Of a stretch of DNA of 64,000 nucleotides, positions 26,822-38,100 are shown in pieces. Under the pieces are notes generated by a model that saw nothing but the letters and a program-made list of their open reading frames with translations, was not told the origin of the DNA and did no database searches. The DNA comes from Phoebastria nigripes. Its lineage: Eukaryota > Chordata > Aves > Procellariiformes > Diomedeidae. Location: positions 389,396-453,395 of the forward strand of contig JAYKAV010002442.1 in NCBI GenBank assembly GCA_035582835.1. Direction: 5' to 3'. Within the stretch, counting starts at the first letter, position 1. The number at the start of each line of letters is the position of its first letter. The translations under genes were made by a program, and so were the position numbers.

Positions 26822-29800
26822 CTGTCATACGGGATGCAAATACATTTTAATCACAGCATTATGTAAATGTCTACCTTCCATGCACAGCATGGTCAACTCA
26901 CAAAAATATTTTTTTTTCTATATGAATAACTCTGTGTGTCTTCAGTATGCCGCAGAGTTGTTTTGTATAAGAAAATGAGCTGTTATTTTCCACCCAAGCA
27001 AAGTATGCCCTTCAGGTAAAATGTTTTGATTTCAAGAACAATCTGTCAAAATGTTTTACAGCATTCTGGACTCCTCATATACAGGATTTCTAAATACTAT
27101 ACAATTAGAAGAGAATTGGAAACAATTCTCAAGAAAATGTGCAACCTTGAAGATTCTCGGTTAGTACTAACTAGCAGATTATTTGGCACAGCTCATGTCC
27201 TGGATGAATACACTGTTATTTACATAGCATCAGACTTCACAAAACTTCATACAAGAAGCCTACATAGCACAAACATATAGGATCATATTATGACCTTGTG
27301 CTTGGAGACAGGTATAAATTGCACCAATGCAAGAATATAAGAAAGGTAGGCATTATGCCTCAGAAAGCTCTTGAACCGTAATTCCCCATATCAGTTGTCT
27401 CTTGAGTAGTGCCTTGTGGGTGGTCTGTCTCAAGCCGAGCTGTGCTAGGAATGAATGAAAGGCAAAACCAATATACCAATATTCTTGGTTACCTCTTTTT
27501 GTAAAGGACTACTGGACACTGACTTCTCCAGTGTGCCCATACCCAAGTGATCTGGGCAAAGTATGTGTATGATGTAGGAGAACTCCTACTGAGTCCCCCA
27601 CAGGGGGACAGTCCACATGAGGATTTAATCCTTAGAAGCCTTCTCTTCCTTAAGGAAAAACTGGAGTAGCATTAACTGCAGAAATTTAAAACGAGTCTGG
27701 AAAGTTGGGAAGAAACGAGAGTTTCTAAAATACAAGCAAATTGCATGGTGAAGAAACAACAGTTCAGGGTTGTCCTTATGTTAGGCTTTAGCTTAATCTT
27801 CTGTCCTGTTTGAAAACTCTAAATTGACTTCCATAGGATTGTATTTCATGCTAGTTAATTTTAGTTGTGTTTCATAAAGAAGGCAACGATATAGGCTAGA
27901 TTGTAAAACTTGGTGTCTAGATAATCTCTTGTAAAGAGACTTAGGAGGAGGTTACNCAAACAGATGCCATTTAGGAAAGAAGAGGGAAAAGCTTTGGTAT
28001 AAAACCAGAGGGAGCTTTTATGAGACCAGCCCTAAATGATCAGAGTACGAAAAATGAAAGACGAGAAGAAGACATTAGCAAGAAAAAAGTAGGAATGGAA
28101 GCAAGCTGGATGGTGCATAGAGGAGATATATTTTTATCTTTAGCACAGAGCCACACAGGAGCTTAAAGGGCATTTGATTGAGGCATTTGACTAAAATGCA
28201 AAAAACAGAGCAGGATCTAGGACGGGCATCTGAGCAAGGCATAAGTTTATGAGCATATGAATCACTGAAGAGAGGAAGATGATTTTATGCAATTTTTTTT
28301 CTCAGTTGAGGTCTTTTGACAGTATGCGTGGAAAGGAGAGGGAACTGCATTCAAAGCAGTAGTTAATTATGGCAGGCTGAGCAGCTGGGGACAAAAAGGA
28401 GAGAAAAAATGATCTGCCTTTTGTGAGTCACTTATAAGTTGTAGCATGTAAAGGCATGTTAAGAGCCGTATTACCGATCGCCTACTTTAGTGGAAGATGG
28501 AAATCTATCTTTTTCTTTGAGATTCTTTATCTTAGGTTTCATTCCTCTTGTTTCTTGTCAGTTCAAAAATTAATCAAGTTGTCTTTTGCACAATAACAAA
28601 TCCCAAAAGCCAAAGAAGATACGTGTATATGTGTATTTCCATCTCCCTCAAGTTAAACAAGAACAGAAGATAATAATTCAGCTAATTTAAAGCATCTAAT
28701 TAGACCTAGGTATTGAAACAGGAGACAAACCTTTGTGCTATACAAGTCAGCAGATTTCCCTCGTACTTTGGGTCTGGAGGCTTCCTGTATGTAAGGAGTA
28801 AAGTGAAGTGTTTATGTAGGGTAAATTGTTGTGTTGGTGAGAGGAGTATTTTTAGAGCTCTTACTGAATGCTGAATGGCACATACAAACCTAAAAAGCTG
28901 CTACATAAAATAATCCCCAATAAAAATACTTGCCTGATAGGCTTTGTATGTGTATTATTTGCACTAGGTCAGCTACACAAGAGGATTTACATAACTATGA
29001 CATTGATTCTGCCAAAACTAGAGAAGCCCAACCATGTTCTCTGGCACCACTCTAAGGTTCACACTATAAATACATCTGTGCAGCCCTTAGTCTGATCAAT
29101 CCCATGTAACTCAATCCTGGAACAGCATCACAGACTTGTACAAAATTTATGCTTAGTTCATCTCCCAGAATTACAGTAGAGCACTGAACAGTAGAGCACT
29201 CATTTTCTCTCACTAAAAGGAGCCTCTTCTAGAAAAAAACCCTTTGCCAGATAATTATGTCATTTTGGTTTATCTTTGTGCCCTTTGCCTTCCTTTCTCT
29301 GAATTTATCTTGAATTTCTTTTTATAGTAGTTCCCATGGCATTAGTCTGCTGTAAATTCAGCTACGGTTCATAATTATCTTTGAAAAACATACATGCATA
29401 AATAGCTNCCAGGAATATCTTATTTGTTTGTTTTCATTATAAAACTCATAAGAGGGACTAGCACTGTCAGTACCACAGACTGATGGTTTTGAGGAAGGCC
29501 TCCCTGGAGATAAGCAAAATTTTCCATGTGTCTGTGAAATGAAACAAAGGGCGCCTGCTGACTTGTATTTATCATTACAGACCCTTTTGACTAACAGATG
29601 GTTTTTTGCTAAGAAGAAAAAGTCTTACTCAAGGTACTATATTTGTCATTTGTTTGGATTTTGGAACAGTATTAAATACACATATTTTTTTCATTTATTT
29701 CATCCATGGCAAGAGTAAAGGTGCGGACTCTCAGCTGGTATGAAGGAACATGATCACACCAGGGGGAGAATCTAGCTGCAAATGTTTAGGTCTTATGTCT

Positions 29801-31137
29801 GTGTTGCAACAGACCCACCGTTAACGCTCAGGTGGGTCTGTTCTTTCTCTAACAAAGTTAGTAATAGAAAACATAGGAACGTGCATATTTTAAATACCTG
29901 AGAACTCTGGCATCCAGACATTGTTGGTGATATTAGAGATTCCCTAATCAGAAACAGGATTGTTTCTGGCAGAATTGATTCATGTTTAAGTGATAGACAG
30001 TCAAAGAGCAAGGGTATAAATAATCTATCCAGAAAAATATACTGACTTCAGCAATGAAATTGGGTTAGAAAGTCGCCTTTCACTGCATTCACTCATTCAT
30101 GTGACACCTGTGACAACGACAACAGGAGTGTAGACAGTTCATAAAAAATGGAGGCTGACAAGCTCCAAAGCTGCATTTGATATTGAAAAAGAGACTGAAA
30201 TACAATATCAGCGCTACTGAAAACATTTGATTTACTCCTGAATCACTGTGCCCAGGTTCTGACCACTTACACAGTTAGAAATAGCATGTGCCTGGAGTTT
30301 TGGATCAGGAAAGGATAGTGGAATAAACCAGCAAGGATCATACTCCTCGTAGTTACAGATGTGTTTCCTGTCTATTCCCCAGGTAAAGCTAAGAGCTTGG
30401 AGATAGTTCCCAGGTCATTGTAGCTCAGCAGCGTTTCCTGGTGAGTGCGGGTCTCTGTGCACAGTAACACTTTTGATTGAAATGGTAATGATTACAGCTA
30501 GTATTGAATTATAAGTGACGTCTTCACGTTTTACTCATCAATGAATCCTGACAACTTTTTAAGTAGATCACTTCAGATTTATTGGAAGTTAGTAAAGCAG
30601 ACATGGAAACCCTCAGATCAAGCAGTTCATACATATCCTGAATTAGTAATGAACATAAAGTCCCATCCTCAGGAACTGCACTTCTTCACTTTGACCGCTT
30701 ACGGAAAGGGGAAGAAAAGAGAGAAAGCTTAAATTCCATGCAAAGTGACTGAATATACAAGTCGTAGTTACAACTAAATCCTGCAGCCACTTGCTAAACT
30801 GAACCAATGTTTAAGATTTTAAGAATTTCCCCATGCTTCAAGGTATGTCTGCATCAATTCTGAAAGAAAAGGACAGGATAACTGCGTATACTGGCTATGA
30901 AAAGGATACGCGCGACTTCAACAGTAAAGAAATAAAAGGGGAGATTTCTCCTTCCTCCTAACCACAGAGAGTATATTAATGACTGGTAGAACTGAAGGTT
31001 ATTCTACCTGAGTCCAAGAGCTGTTAATTTTCAGATTCTTTTTCAAAATAAAAGGCAGAAAAAATTGAGAACAAAGTTTAGTAACAAAGTTGGTATACCA
31101 TGAATGTTTACAAATAAAAGTAGAAATATTTTTTTTA

Positions 31138-31168
<31 letters not shown>

Positions 31169-31175
31169 TACACAC
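31138..31175. repeat. (TA)n(CA)n microsatellite
   Basis: TA dinucleotides run directly into CA dinucleotides. The open frames covering it on both strands are products of the repeat. It lies about 750 bp past the RGS18 stop. Confidence 0.92.
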
Positions 31176-31927
31176 AACCTGATATTTAATGACACACATT
31201 GTGTTAAAATAGCATTCTGGGCCCTTTGTTGCTGCTCATTTGGTTGCAAAACATTAGAATACAAGTATTTGATGGCAAAGCTAATCTATACAGCATAACT
31301 TAAATACAGAGAACAGACACATGTAATAAGAAAACAGTATAAAATGTACCCCAAAAAATTAAATAGGTATTCTTATGTTGCTCTTAAAATATGCAGTAGC
31401 TAAATTTTAATTATGCAGTGGCTGTAGTTAAACTCCATGTAACTTTACATTATACCTAATAATGTTCCTATGTGTTTTGCAGTACGAGAAAATACCACAA
31501 ATACTCTGTGCTTAGTGTAGGAAATATTGCAGAAACATAAATATGTGCAAAGGCTAGGTATATAGATTCTAACTGTGATGAAACTCTGTCCTAAATAATA
31601 CAGGCCCAGGATACATGGTGGATATTATCAAATGGCATTTTATACAACATTTTTATGCAGGAAACTCAAATTTTCCCTCCAAATGGGATTACAGCTCTTG
31701 CTTGAGTTTAAAAAAAATACTGTATGAAAACTTCACATGATGTGTCTTGCCAATATGTTGCCTACTTCTCTATAATAAATGAGATTAATCACCAGGTACA
31801 GAACTCTGACCTAGTATAAGTGCATGTAACTTTGCTTTCCACTCATTTACACCTGCTAAGGATTTGGATTTTAAAACACATATGAGTTGCTGCAGTAGCT
31901 AGAATTTATGAGGGTTGAGTTTCACTG

Positions 31928-32182
31928 TTACCAAACGGTGAAGTCTGGTCGTACACCCTGGAAATCATTGACAGTAAAAGACCGTGATCGTCTCCTAAGC
32001 GTAGGACGACTGGGATTTCTCCCCTTAACCAAATTTAAATAAGGATCCGATCTTAGGAAGCGTGGGTAGCTGTCTTGCTCCATCAGCCTGTAGACTGTGT
32101 TTTGTGCTGCATCAAAGGTGGTGATGATGGGCTGTTCAATATTCTGACTTGTGACTTCTTTGGTTTGAAAGTCCAAGTTCAC
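31928..32182 (-). CDS. RGS18: RGS18 terminal coding exon
   Basis: Acceptor TTCTCCAG precedes 32182, and TAA is at 31930-31928. It encodes residues 151-234: [30 protein letters not shown], then the basic tail [15 protein letters not shown] and the end DFTVW. The tail serines fall at 216 and 218, the same numbers as the PKA/14-3-3 serines described for human RGS18. It ends one residue earlier than the recalled human protein. Confidence 0.97.
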   Translation of the reverse strand: MNLDFQTKEVTSQNIEQPIITTFDAAQNTVYRLMEQDSYPRFLRSDPYLNLVKGRNPSRPTLRRRSRSFTVNDFQGVRPDFTVW

Positions 32183-35100
32183 CTGGAGAATGAGGAAAAG
32201 TGTATTTCTTTAATGTACATTCATGCATTTCCTGTGTTGTTATCCATAGCAATGATACTGTACTTTGGTGAAAGTCTTTTCTGATAAGAGGACCTTGAAT
32301 CCCTGATATAACAGGATATTAATACCACAGAATTAGTTAGTATGTTCATGTTCAGTAATGGCTGTCAGAAAGTCTTCACAGATGTGTCATTACTGCAATG
32401 GAAAACTGGTAAAATACAAGATAAAGTTTGATGTTTGACTAAAAGTAACTTTCTAATAGTGATCTTTGTACAGTTGTAGCTGTCAGGCTTTGCAACACCA
32501 GACTAATACAGAACTCCCTCCATTCTCACTTAGGATTCATGTAGAACTTTGTCTCATTATACTATGTTAGTGAATATTTAAAATTTCTGGTTTCTCTGTA
32601 GAGTTTTGGTAGTAGGAAGGTGAGAAAATTATTTTAATGGGTTTCTGGAGGCTTTAGATAGGAAAAGCATATCAAAATGGTCATTTATTCCATGTGCATT
32701 CATCCTGGGAAGATTTAATTAGTGTGAGAATTTTATTAAAGCGTCAGGCACTGATTTAAGCATGCTATTTTGAAAAATAANATAGAACATATAAAAAAAT
32801 TTGTTGATCCAGTCAAAAAGTGACTTCTATAGTATGCTTTTTTTTCCTCACTGAGATACACCTGTCATCTCCATAAAGCTAGTTAAAACAAATAGTTTAG
32901 ACCTAAGAACTGAAGGGCAATTAATGATGATAAAATGGTCCACTCATCAAACCTAAGATTTTATGATCCTGTCAAAATGTATGCTCAGAAATTTGTGTGT
33001 AAAAGAGATCTGCTGGACAAGAAGTTAGTCAGAGAGAAGATGCAAGTTCCAGAGCTGCGTGGTCTGAAATCAGATGCTGTTGGCTGGTCTCAGCTGAACA
33101 CAAGGAAGGAAGTCTCACCAAAGCCAACTGCTTAAGGTGAACAACAGCACCCACACTACATGCACCAAATCAAAAGTATGACAGATAAAGAAATAGGTAC
33201 ATTACTGTTATCCAAAGTACGACTTCCACACCCTGTCCCCTCCCTAGCTTTCCTCCTGCTCATCTTTTCGCTTACATCAATCTCATAAGCATTGACAGTA
33301 TCAGCGCTTGATGCCCTACCATAACTGCTTATAGACTGATCAATTGGCAATGACATGTTCTACCTCAAACAACTCAGGGGGTTTCTTTTTATGTAAGGTC
33401 CACCCCAAAGACATGCAGCAGGGAAAGAAAAAGGGACATAAGTCTTAGAAAGTGGACATTTCCTAGGAAAAGCAAATCTGAATCTTAAATATAATCTATG
33501 GGAATTACAGGTGGAAATTGCACCATTTTGCAATCCTTCTCTTAAAATGAGAATTTTGCACTTTTATAGTTATACAAAAAGGCCTTAGTGTTGGTGAGGA
33601 TTGACACATCAACGTATTTTTGTGTATGTGCTGACAATAACATACCAAGAATATGCAATTAGAGCTGGGGGGCGGAAAGGGGGGGGAGGGGTCAATCAAG
33701 AAAAGTCCATGCTTAAAACATAACTATTATTTTTAAGGATATGTTTAATTTAACAGTTTCTTCTAGTCTCTTTTAGTCTTTTGGCTTATTTAAAATAAAA
33801 GCTTCTGAATCTCAGTTATGTAACAATTTAATAGATAACTACTGGTTTAAGAGAAAGGTGAATAAATCTGTTGTTCCGGAGGTAGCTTTAAATACAGACA
33901 GATAATAGTTTTTCACAAATGCTAGCTGATATGTCTCAGTGCAGCTTTAACATTTAACATCACTATTTTTTCTTAAATATACCCTGTATATGTGTGTATA
34001 TATATCCTGGCTTTACAGACCACTAGGAATCTCTGATTCCTACAATATAATATTTAAACTCATGCTCTACACTTAGAAGAGTAACATGGAGGGAGTACTG
34101 AAAGGAGTATGGAGGACAGTGAGAATAATCATCTATGCAGTTGCTTCCAGATTTCCTTCTAGAGCTTTGACATTTAAGATACAGCCTTCTTATGTCAGTG
34201 ACTACATGATCAACTGTTGCCCCTGCTTCTGGGCATGCACTTCTTAAAAGCAGATTTCATCAGATGCAGTTGTGTCAAATACTGTGTACAATGAAGAACA
34301 TTTTTACTGTACCTCTTTTGGAGCATCTTTCTGTATGAATGTTTGATAAATGGTCTTAGCTTTTGGCAAAAGTTCATGTGCAGTTTTGCTTTTCTTGTAA
34401 TCCTCGCAAGCTATCCAGAACTCGATGTTCTCCTCACTGAACTCAGTTTTCAGAAACTTCGTAAAGGCATCCAATCCAGCTACAGAAGGGAATGTTGAAT
34501 TGCATAAAAAAAAAAATTCCTTATCAGACAGTTACACTTTTCACACAGTCTGCGCAAGGTAATAAAATAGGTTGTGCTCCCTTTGAATTACATCACATTA
34601 CAGATAATTTTTTAAAAATACATAAAGGTTCTAAAATAAGTGCAATTCTTTCATTATGATCCTGAGTGCTGTAACTCCCATTACAGAATTCTCAGCATCT
34701 GTAAAAATCCACTACCACGATCTCATGAATTTAGAGATGGAAGCAATCAAAACATGTGGATGTATGTGGAAGTGATGGACTTTGTTCCGGCTGAATATCA
34801 ATTTAGGTTGACCAAAACACTATTTGAATCTTTGCTCGTAAGTAGACTGCTCTCCAGTAACAATTTAAAATGAACAGCTTTTAGCATCTTTACAATTTGC
34901 TTTATCCTATTGTTATTATGCTGAAGATACTTTCTTTCCCAAATATGCTTAATCTGTGGAAGTAATGCAATCGTATTGATGTCAACTGTTCAGATCTGAA
35001 AAGCACATAGTGTCCAGCACTGTAGCTGGATCATACGTGTGTCCCTCCAAAATGGAAGGAGGGACATATGTGCATTTGATAATTATGTAAGCAACAGGCC

Positions 35101-38100
35101 CTTTCAAAGGATGCCCAGTTTTGTTCCTATCACTGTTTTAGAAACAAACTGTATCAGAATTGACACAGTCTTTTCTTAAGTACGTAGAACATGTTTTCAT
35201 TTTTAAGGTTTGGTCTTGCAGTCAGGAATATTTGAGCAACGTTCAAATGAAATTCTACTGTTTATTGAAGGAATTCTTTGCTGTCTATTACTTTGTTCAA
35301 TAAATAAGAAACTTAAAAGTTATTTTCAACTATTTTCAGTAGTTGACAGCATGCTATAGCCTAAGCACATGAGGAGAGCAGAAACACACGCTGCTATAAA
35401 TGACCCATCATACCTAGTTTAGGTAACTGCCAGGTCTACTTAAGTGCACAACTGGATTTTATAATTTTCCATCATTTTCCATCAATCTTGCATCCTAACA
35501 GTTTGCACAGAGAGGAAAAAAATACTAACCTTTCTCAGAAAGCAGTTTGTCAAACGATTCTCCCCATTTCACTGCTTCTTCAGGAGACACACTGCTTAAG
35601 AAACAGAAAGTGGTTTTGAAGAATTGTGCATATTGTGTATTTATGAGGCTGTTGTAACATATGTTATCTGTTTCCATTATTGCTCAGGACTGTTTCACAA
35701 AGCCTTTGATTAGATCACATTACTAAAGGAGCTCATTCTCTTAGGGACTTCAGAAACATTTGGTTTAATTTTTTTCTGACATTTTTCCTGCAGAGTTGTA
35801 CTTTTTTCCCCTGTTTAAAAAGACATCAGAGCAGAGATTTTTCTNTTCGGTGTTTGTGTTGCACTACTAATCTTTAAGGGAACTGAGATCACGCAGTATG
35901 GTAAAACTCATAAGGGAACCAGGTCAGTCACCTATTTAAACTTAAAAAATACTCTTGCAGAGATGTGGTTTTGAATGCACTCGGTCTGAGGCTGTGTTAC
36001 CACAGTCTACTTTTAATGAAATACGGGAAATTCTATAGCCTGAAGAAAAAGTTGTAGCAACATAGTTTAGGTGATAGTCTTATAGGGTAATAGCACACAT
36101 AGCCTGGTTTGTTTACCACAAACATATTTCAAATGTCATGTTACTCTGAGGCACTGTGCTCCGTTTATAAAACTCCATGTATTCTTCATCAAATATGTCA
36201 AGTTGCACATATTTTACTTTGATTTCAAATATTCTGCCCTAAAGAACAATGCAGAAAGGAAAAAAGAACACCCTACTTCATTCACGCAAATACAATTTTG
36301 GAGAAACCCTCTTCTGGTTTTGTATAGATTAACCCTGAACGCACACCTGGACAGTGCTTTGATTTTTAGTAGACCAGAACTGGAGTAAGCCTGGAGATGA
36401 ACTGTATTGTGCTAGGACTAGGACTTAAGTTCCAAGCCTGAAGGTGAAGTCAATTTTTATCAGGTGCTTTATGAATATTAATATTTAGAACCATTTTCAT
36501 TCGAGGGCAAAGCACAGTACACTGAAAGTATCAATAAGCAACTTGTCCNGGGTTAGTTGGTTAGAACAACTTCTTATGGACTGAACACTTCTTGAATATG
36601 ATTCCCCCTTCCTCATGGAGGCTTGCCTTTCTGTCGCCTGATTCACATAGTTTGGGTTCCCTTGGCAAAATCTGTAGGCACGTGAAGTTTAGATGAAAGG
36701 AAATGCCAATCACTTTGGGAAGGAATGATCTTGGTTTTGCACAAAACTAAAAGGAGGATTTTTTTTTTTTTTTTTTTAATTTTAATAGGTGTCACATGTC
36801 TCCTAGCTGAAGTCATAGGAATGAAATTTTTAACTGGGAAGAAACAAACAGTTCTTGAGAGGTACAAACGCTGGAGGACTGAAATTCAAGAAATGAGCAT
36901 AGGCCAGTAAAGAAGGGGGATTCTAGAGTCAGGGAAAACGAGACCTCATTCCCTTACAGAGTTTTTTAGTTATGAGAAGTAAAAAAAAAAGTGCAGTTCT
37001 CTGAACTGCGTGGACTTGTAAGTCTGGGAACAGTGGGTTCCTATAGCTACAGAAATTAATTTGGTCATAGTGAAAGATAAACTCTGATGACTTCAGACAA
37101 CATATGCAGTCCACAACTGCATGGGATGCTGGAGAGGTTCTTTGCTGGGTTTGGAAACTCCTAGTGTGAATTTCTGGTTTTCTTTCAGAAACTGCATCAA
37201 CCCAGTAGCCTCACAGATCCCCAAGACCTGGGTGCAGCAATGAGTTGCTGCAATAATAGACAGAAACCAAGATTTGTTCAGCTTTGCCACTTTCTAAAGA
37301 TGAGAAGAAACTTAACAGGTCACAGGCATTTCCACTATCACCTCACTGTCTATCTGCAGTATTTCATTAAATTCTCTTTCTACTTATGTTAGTTAGTATC
37401 TCNGTGTGAAGAATGGAAATCATAAAAACTAAATAAATCACTTAAATCTCAAACCATTATCTCACTTTATTATTTGAAAAAGAGTAATTTTCTTTTTTTT
37501 TTCTTTTCCATTTTTGCCAAAAATAATCTACACCTCTCTCTCTAATCTATATATAGAGAAAGATCAGCAAAAATCTACCAGTTTCTCTCCTACACAAGAA
37601 CAGCAGAATCCCTGTTAGTCAGGCGCCTGGCTGAGAGTAACCTGGTAAAAGGCAGTCGGCCGAGCGAGGAAGCAATAGTCTGTTAAAAGGGGGAAATTCT
37701 TCAGAGAATTATTTGTTGCTATTGTATCTGTCTCTGAAAGTGCTTTTTCACAGATTATAAGAATGCATTGATGGCTGTGTACTTTGTATGAAATACCCAG
37801 GGGTAATCGGCCACCCAATACTGTCTGCATACAGATGGCATGGAGGCTGCGCTTTCTCTTTTCAGACGTAATCTTAGCATGGTTTTACATGTCTGGAACC
37901 GAGAAATGGAAAAAGGGTGTTCTCAGCACTGTTTTACCTTTGTTCATCATTGCAATGTCTTGTATTTCTGAGTGAACTGTAAAACCATTGAATTAAGGCT
38001 TCTGCCAGCAGCAAAACAAAAAAGAAAGAGAGAGAAAAAAAGAAAGTAATGAAACCCCCCATGACCATGGACTGGAAAGTCTTCCAGATCATGAGTCTAC

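Larger units (their letters stand above)
22465..31927. other. RGS21-RGS18 intergenic region
   Basis: About 9.5 kb, AT-rich. The right end (below 31928) is probably RGS18 3' UTR. On the minus strand ATTAAA occurs at 31406-31411 and 31185-31190, and the nearest AATAAA is far away at 29694-29699. The left end probably holds the RGS21 5' UTR and promoter. The only open frame with any exon-like context is at 26526-26821. An A-rich tract lies near 25219-25234. Confidence 0.55.

Noticed and set aside
31043..31298. Open frames with Tyr-Ile and Thr-His repeats
   Set aside because: They are translations of the TA/CA microsatellite at 31138-31175.
35592..35595. Upstream AG of the tandem acceptor as the main RGS18 exon 3 boundary
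   Set aside because: It would add a Ser relative to my recalled alignment with mammals. Kept only as a possible splice variant.
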